From: Gemmatimonadota bacterium
GTDB lineage: Bacteria; JAAXHH01
NCBI GenBank assembly: GCA_009841265.1
Contig: VXMB01000009.1
Location: 851,911 to 915,910, forward strand
Reading direction: 5' to 3'
DNA length: 64,000 bases
Part shown: positions 60,421 to 64,000 of the stretch, piece after piece
Layout: the number at the start of each line of letters is the position of its first letter
How positions within the stretch are numbered: the first letter of the stretch is position 1
Translations under genes and position numbers: made by a program
Notes under the pieces: model-generated
What the model saw: the letters and a program-made list of their open reading frames with translations, nothing else
What the model was told of the DNA's origin: nothing
Databases searched by the model: none

Positions 60421-61490
60421 TCGACATCGACCCACCGGCCCGTATCGTTCGACTCGACCGCCGCATCGATAACGAGCTGGGCCGCCAGGCCGTCCCGGAA
60501 CGTGGGCGGTTCGTCCTCGTCCTGCCGGATATTGTTAAGGAATGACGTCACGATGGAGCGGTCACCAGGCGGTTCCGGCATCTCGACGGGCTTGTATTCC
60601 GCCTCCGTGGACCGTTCCGTGAGGCGCCGGTCGCCCGTCATCTGCCAGCGGTAGGAGGTCCGCTCGCAATCTATCCGTATGGAATGTTCCTGGTGGAGCC
60701 TGCTGGCTCGAATCGATCCACGGGCGCCGTTTTCGAACCGCAGCAGCAAATGACAAACGTCATCGTTTTCCACCGGTCCGGTCTCCTTGGGAATATCCAA
60801 TATACCCTCTCGATGCTGCCGACGCAGTTCGCCGAAGTGCCTATCTGACGTCAGCACCGGACGCCACGGAATATAGGTGGCCAACTCCGCATTTACCTGC
60901 CGTATCTCGCCGACCAGCCAGCGGGCCGCATCGATCATGTATACCCCGAGGTCGCCCAGGGACCCGGTTCCGGCCTCGGTCCGCTTGAACCGCCAGGTCA
61001 GCGGAAAGCGGGGATCCCTGGCCCAGTCGAAGGACCAATGGGCGTCGAAAGTATGAATCTTGCCGGCCCGTCCCTCCCGCAGCAGGCGTGCAAGGAGCTG
61101 GAGCGCCGGAAAAAGACGGATGCCCGACTGCATGCCCGTTTTCACGCTGCCCGCCTTCGCGCCAGCGCACATCTCCCGGGCCTGCGACCCGTTCAGTGCA
61201 AGGGGCTTTTCGCAGAACACGGATTTCCCTGCCGCCAGGGCTGCAAGGGCAATGGGATGGTGCAGGTGATGGGGCGTGGCGATACCGACGGCGTCGATGT
61301 CGTCTCGATTAAGCAGCTCGTTCGCGTCCCGGCACACGTGGGGAATGTCATACTGTTCCGCCAGGGACCAGGCGCTTTCGATACGGCGGCTGGCAACCGC
61401 GGTCAGCGTGGTTTCTTTCCGCCACGCCTCCGCATGGGAATGGGCAATGTGCCCGGCGCCGATCATGCCGATACGAACGATGTCATTCAT
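60414..61490 (-). CDS. Gfo/Idh/MocA-family oxidoreductase
   Basis: The 358-residue NAD(P)-dependent enzyme has the Rossmann loop IGMIGAGHIAHSHAEAW, GIATPHHLHHPIALAAL and the signature VFCEKPLALNG near residue 95. Its C-terminal domain includes DLGVYMIDAARWLVGEI. The ATG at 61490 is taken as start because it is the first with family similarity and overlaps the M3 peptidase stop by eight bases; the frame is open 33 codons further, inside that gene. Substrate is unknown, likely a sugar or inositol derivative. Confidence 0.88.
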   Translation of the reverse strand: MNDIVRIGMIGAGHIAHSHAEAWRKETTLTAVASRRIESAWSLAEQYDIPHVCRDANELLNRDDIDAVGIATPHHLHHPIALAALAAGKSVFCEKPLALNGSQAREMCAGAKAGSVKTGMQSGIRLFPALQLLARLLREGRAGKIHTFDAHWSFDWARDPRFPLTWRFKRTEAGTGSLGDLGVYMIDAARWLVGEIRQVNAELATYIPWRPVLTSDRHFGELRRQHREGILDIPKETGPVENDDVCHLLLRFENGARGSIRASRLHQEHSIRIDCERTSYRWQMTGDRRLTERSTEAEYKPVEMPEPPGDRSIVTSFLNNIRQDEDEPPTFRDGLAAQLVIDAAVESNDTGRWVDVEC

Positions 61491-63582
61491 GGAGCAGACC
61501 GCCCTGCCGGAGCAATGCCTCCGTGGTCGGCTCCCTTCCGCGGAAATCCCGGAAGACGTCCATGGGATGCCGGCTGCCGCCCAGGGCAAGGATGGTATCG
61601 CGGAACCGCCGGCCCAGCCGACGCATCTCCTCTTCGTTTTCCAGCCCCGCCTCCTCGAAGGCGGAGAAGGCGTCCGCGCTGAGCACTTCCGACCACTTGT
61701 AGCTGTAATACCCCGCGGCGTAGCCTCCCGCGAAAATGTGGGAGAACGAGCAGAAGAATCGGTCTTCCTCCAGCGACGGCAGGATCAGCGTCTCCCCATC
61801 GATCCGGCGCTGCACGTCCAGAATCGTCTCCGTTCCCGCGGGATCGAAGTGCTCGTGCAGTTCCATGTCGAGCAGGCCGAAGTTGACCTGCCTGAGGGTG
61901 TTGCTGCCCTCCCGGAAGGTCCTGGCGCCGAGCAGGCGATCGATGATCTCGTCGGGAAGCGGTTCGTCCGTCTCGTAATGACGAGCCAGGCCCTTCAGCG
62001 TCCCCCGGTCGTAACACCAGTTTTCCATGAACTGGCTGGCGATCTCCACCGCGTCCCACTCCACGTTGGATATGCCGGACGCCATGCCGTAGTCGATGGT
62101 GGTCAGCATGTGCTGAAGCGCGTGGCCGAACTCGTGGAACAGCGTTTCCACTTCCCGGAAGGTCATGAGCGAGGGCTTGCCGCCGACGGGTTTGCCCTGG
62201 TTGCAGATCATGTAGGCCACGGGCAGCCTGGAGGCCCGTCCTGCAGAAGCCATGACCGCGCTTCTGCCCACCAGCGTATCCATCCACGCGCCGCCCTGCT
62301 TCTCCGCGGGACGGCTGTAGGGATCCAGGTAGAAGGCCGCCATGGGTTCGCCCCGGCCGTCGAACACCCGGAAGTACTGGACGTCCTCGTGCCAGACGGG
62401 CGCCTCGCCGGTCGCTTCCTCCAGGCGCACGCCGAAGAGGCGCTCCGTGAGTTCGAACAGTCCGTTCAGCACGCGCGGCAGCGGAAAAAAGGGTCTCAGT
62501 TCTTCGTCCTTCAGATCGTAGCGCGACTCGCGAAGCCGTTCCGCCCAGTACGGGACGTCCCAGTGCTTGAGTTCGTCGTCGTCATCGCCATCCAGGCCGG
62601 GCCGGCCGTCCATTCCGGCCAGCGCCTTCAACGCTTCCATGTCCCGCTCGGCGGCGCCGCGGCCCGCCGCCCGCAATTCGTCGAGCAGTCGCCGCACCGA
62701 ACCCGCGTCGGGCGCCATTTTCCGGCTGAGGCTCAACGCCGCGAAGGTGCCGAACCCGAGCAGCCGGCACTTGTCGATCCGCAGGGCGATGATCTCCCTG
62801 GCCACGTCTTTGTTGTCCCACCGGCCGTCCGACGCCTTGGAAATGAAGGCGCGGTACATGCGCTCGCGCAGGTCCCGGTGCTTGCTGTGCTGCATGAACG
62901 GCATGAAACTGGGGTAATCCAGCGTGAGCACCCAGGGTCCGTCCGCTGCCGTGGCCTCCTCGTGGCCCTCCTGCCGGGCCGTATCCGCGGCCAGTTCGAG
63001 CAGAGTCTCGGGAAGGCCTTCGGTCTCTTCGGCTTCCGAGAGCTTGATTTTGAACGCCTTGGTGGCGTCGAGGACGTTGTTGGAGAACTTCGTGCTAAGT
63101 TCCGCCAGCCGCTGGCTGATCTCGTTATAGCGTTCCCGGTCCGCGTCATCCAGGCCCACGCCGTTCAACTCGGCCTCGCGAATGGCCGACTCCAGGATCC
63201 GCTGCTGGGCGGGTGCGAATCCCCGCGCTTCCACGCTGTCCCGCAGGTCGCAATAGGCCTGGTACAGGGGCTTGCTCTGGCCGAGCCGGTTGCCGAACTT
63301 GACCACTTCGGCGAGCAGGGGGTCGTACACTTCCCGCAACTCGGGCGAGTTCTTCACCCCGTGCAGGTGGGACACGATGCCCCAGATGCGGCCGAGGTCG
63401 TCTTCGATCCGCTCAAGCGGATCCATCAATTCGCGCCAGGTGCGCGGCGAGGTCTCCTCGAGCCGGGTCACGGCCTGTTCGCAGCCCTCGAGCAGGGCGC
63501 GGATTCCGGGTTCGATATGGTGGGTCTCGATCCGGTCAAAGGGGGGAAGATCCTCCCAGTTCAGCAGCGGGTTGTTTTCCAT
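61483..63582 (-). CDS. M3-family oligopeptidase (oligopeptidase A type)
   Basis: The 699-residue zinc metallopeptidase cleaves short peptides in the cytosol. The thimet signature is ETLFHEFGHALQHML with zinc ligands His483 and His487 and catalytic Glu484. Other family features are the N-terminal NPLLNWEDLPPFDRIETHH, MICNQGKPVGGKPSLMTF and FAGGYAAGYYSYKWSEVLSA near the C-terminus. Length agrees with oligopeptidase A (about 680). It heads a minus-strand operon with the oxidoreductase, methyltransferase and mqn genes. Confidence 0.96.
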   Translation of the reverse strand: MENNPLLNWEDLPPFDRIETHHIEPGIRALLEGCEQAVTRLEETSPRTWRELMDPLERIEDDLGRIWGIVSHLHGVKNSPELREVYDPLLAEVVKFGNRLGQSKPLYQAYCDLRDSVEARGFAPAQQRILESAIREAELNGVGLDDADRERYNEISQRLAELSTKFSNNVLDATKAFKIKLSEAEETEGLPETLLELAADTARQEGHEEATAADGPWVLTLDYPSFMPFMQHSKHRDLRERMYRAFISKASDGRWDNKDVAREIIALRIDKCRLLGFGTFAALSLSRKMAPDAGSVRRLLDELRAAGRGAAERDMEALKALAGMDGRPGLDGDDDDELKHWDVPYWAERLRESRYDLKDEELRPFFPLPRVLNGLFELTERLFGVRLEEATGEAPVWHEDVQYFRVFDGRGEPMAAFYLDPYSRPAEKQGGAWMDTLVGRSAVMASAGRASRLPVAYMICNQGKPVGGKPSLMTFREVETLFHEFGHALQHMLTTIDYGMASGISNVEWDAVEIASQFMENWCYDRGTLKGLARHYETDEPLPDEIIDRLLGARTFREGSNTLRQVNFGLLDMELHEHFDPAGTETILDVQRRIDGETLILPSLEEDRFFCSFSHIFAGGYAAGYYSYKWSEVLSADAFSAFEEAGLENEEEMRRLGRRFRDTILALGGSRHPMDVFRDFRGREPTTEALLRQGGLLHE

Positions 63583-63725
63583 TCTGATCGCCTTGCCTTT
63601 TTGTTGCGTACGTTTATCTTGGGGTACGATCCGCGCCGGAAATCAAGGCGCGGGAACCGTAGCAAATTACGAAGTACCACGGTCTAAATCAACCGATCAT
63701 TTCCAGTCGAACCGGAACGAAAAGG

Positions 63726-64000
63726 ATGACGGAAAAGCGATTCAGACGGCGGCTGCAACGGTACCCCGCGGTGAGCGACCTGCGGAGGCTGACGCGCAAG
63801 CGGCTGCCGCACATCGCCTGGGAGTACCTCGACTGCGGAACGGGCGACGAACGGGCCGTTGCGAGGAACCTGGAGCGCATGGCGGAGGTCACGCTCTCAC
63901 CGGTTTTCATGAAGGGCGATCTGAAACCAGACCTGACCACGACCCTGTTCGGGCGGACCTACAGCGTGCCCTTCGGCATGGCGCCGGTGGGGCTCACCGG
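63726..64000 (+). CDS. FMN-dependent alpha-hydroxyacid dehydrogenase, 5' part
   Basis: The open frame from the ATG at 63726 runs off the end of the window after 91 codons. It reads [20 protein letters not shown], then [20 protein letters not shown] and, near residue 85, [14 protein letters not shown]. These match the N-terminus of LldD/mandelate dehydrogenase-type flavoenzymes, which oxidise L-lactate or related 2-hydroxy acids. It is divergent from the M3 peptidase gene across 143 bases. Catalytic residues lie beyond the window. Confidence 0.88.
   Translation, partial: MTEKRFRRRLQRYPAVSDLRRLTRKRLPHIAWEYLDCGTGDERAVARNLERMAEVTLSPVFMKGDLKPDLTTTLFGRTYSVPFGMAPVGLT

Noticed and set aside
61276..63687. 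An 803-codon plus-strand frame and, at 33202-35676, an 824-codon minus-strand frame
   Set aside because: Both lie antisense to well-supported genes (M3 peptidase and oxidoreductase; sulfatase-fold enzyme and kinase) and have a histidine- and arginine-rich composition typical of shadow frames.

Overview
The window is a high-GC, densely packed bacterial chromosome segment with about 54 protein genes on both strands, four tRNA genes and no spacer longer than about 220 bases. A TonB-dependent receptor, lipoproteins, an outer-membrane-style secretome and a short primary-type sigma factor of the FCB form (no region 1.1) point to a Gram-negative relative of the FCB superphylum. The mix of phytanoyl-CoA dioxygenase, sulfatase-fold, sugar-phosphate isomerase/epimerase, Gfo/Idh/MocA and DUF6785 genes resembles Latescibacterota, Poribacteria and similar uncultured lineages. 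That placement is an inference. No transposase, integrase, phage gene or CRISPR array is visible.

Layout. 0-4.7 kb: sigma factor with its terminator, then xylulokinase-sucC-sucD coupled by overlaps. 4.7-17 kb: a strong promoter (TTGACA-18-TATTAT) leads into yceD-rpmF-fabD-fabG-acpP-fabF-rnc, then a LipM/LplA-type acyltransferase and a 2115-residue type I polyketide synthase (KS-AT-DH-ER-KR-ACP) whose 3' end runs into an antisense tRNA-Thr. The usual plsX and fabH are missing between rpmF and fabD. 17-25 kb: amidohydrolase between two tRNA genes, a zinc dehydrogenase plus SDR pair, small TPR and membrane proteins, and a DUF1854/ABC exporter pair beside a BtuF-like binding protein. 25-35.7 kb: catabolic genes (TIM-barrel epimerase, DUF6785 membrane protein, luciferase-like oxidoreductase, PhyH dioxygenase, dimethylformamidase-like protein, phosphoesterase, sulfatase-fold enzyme, kinase). 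Two tRNA-Pro genes follow.

36-46.3 kb is the most interesting region. It holds an exported FAH-fold protein, an LVIVD-repeat lipoprotein, a PQQ-type dehydrogenase lipoprotein, a DUF1080 glycoside-cleaving protein, a TonB receptor, an anchored monohaem cytochrome c, a protein carrying a GWSDGLPVVPPT motif, and a gene split by an in-frame TGA. The last reads as a UGSC-motif selenoprotein with a stem-loop right behind the TGA. Together these look like an envelope uptake/oxidation module coupled to a selenium-dependent thiol-redox pair, although no biochemical link is proven by sequence.

46.3-57 kb: two exported amidohydrolase-like proteins with partly lost metal ligands, Gfo/Idh/MocA oxidoreductase, epimerases, an NhaC-type antiporter and a second DUF6785 protein. 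57-64 kb: minus-strand operons with M3 peptidase, Gfo/Idh/MocA, methyltransferase, futalosine hydrolase (mqnB), mqnD and an M55 peptidase, showing menaquinone synthesis by the futalosine route. The window ends inside an FMN-dependent alpha-hydroxyacid dehydrogenase gene.

A recurring oddity is short degenerate tandem repeats (units of 9-20 bp) in gene spacers, signal peptides and protein tails.
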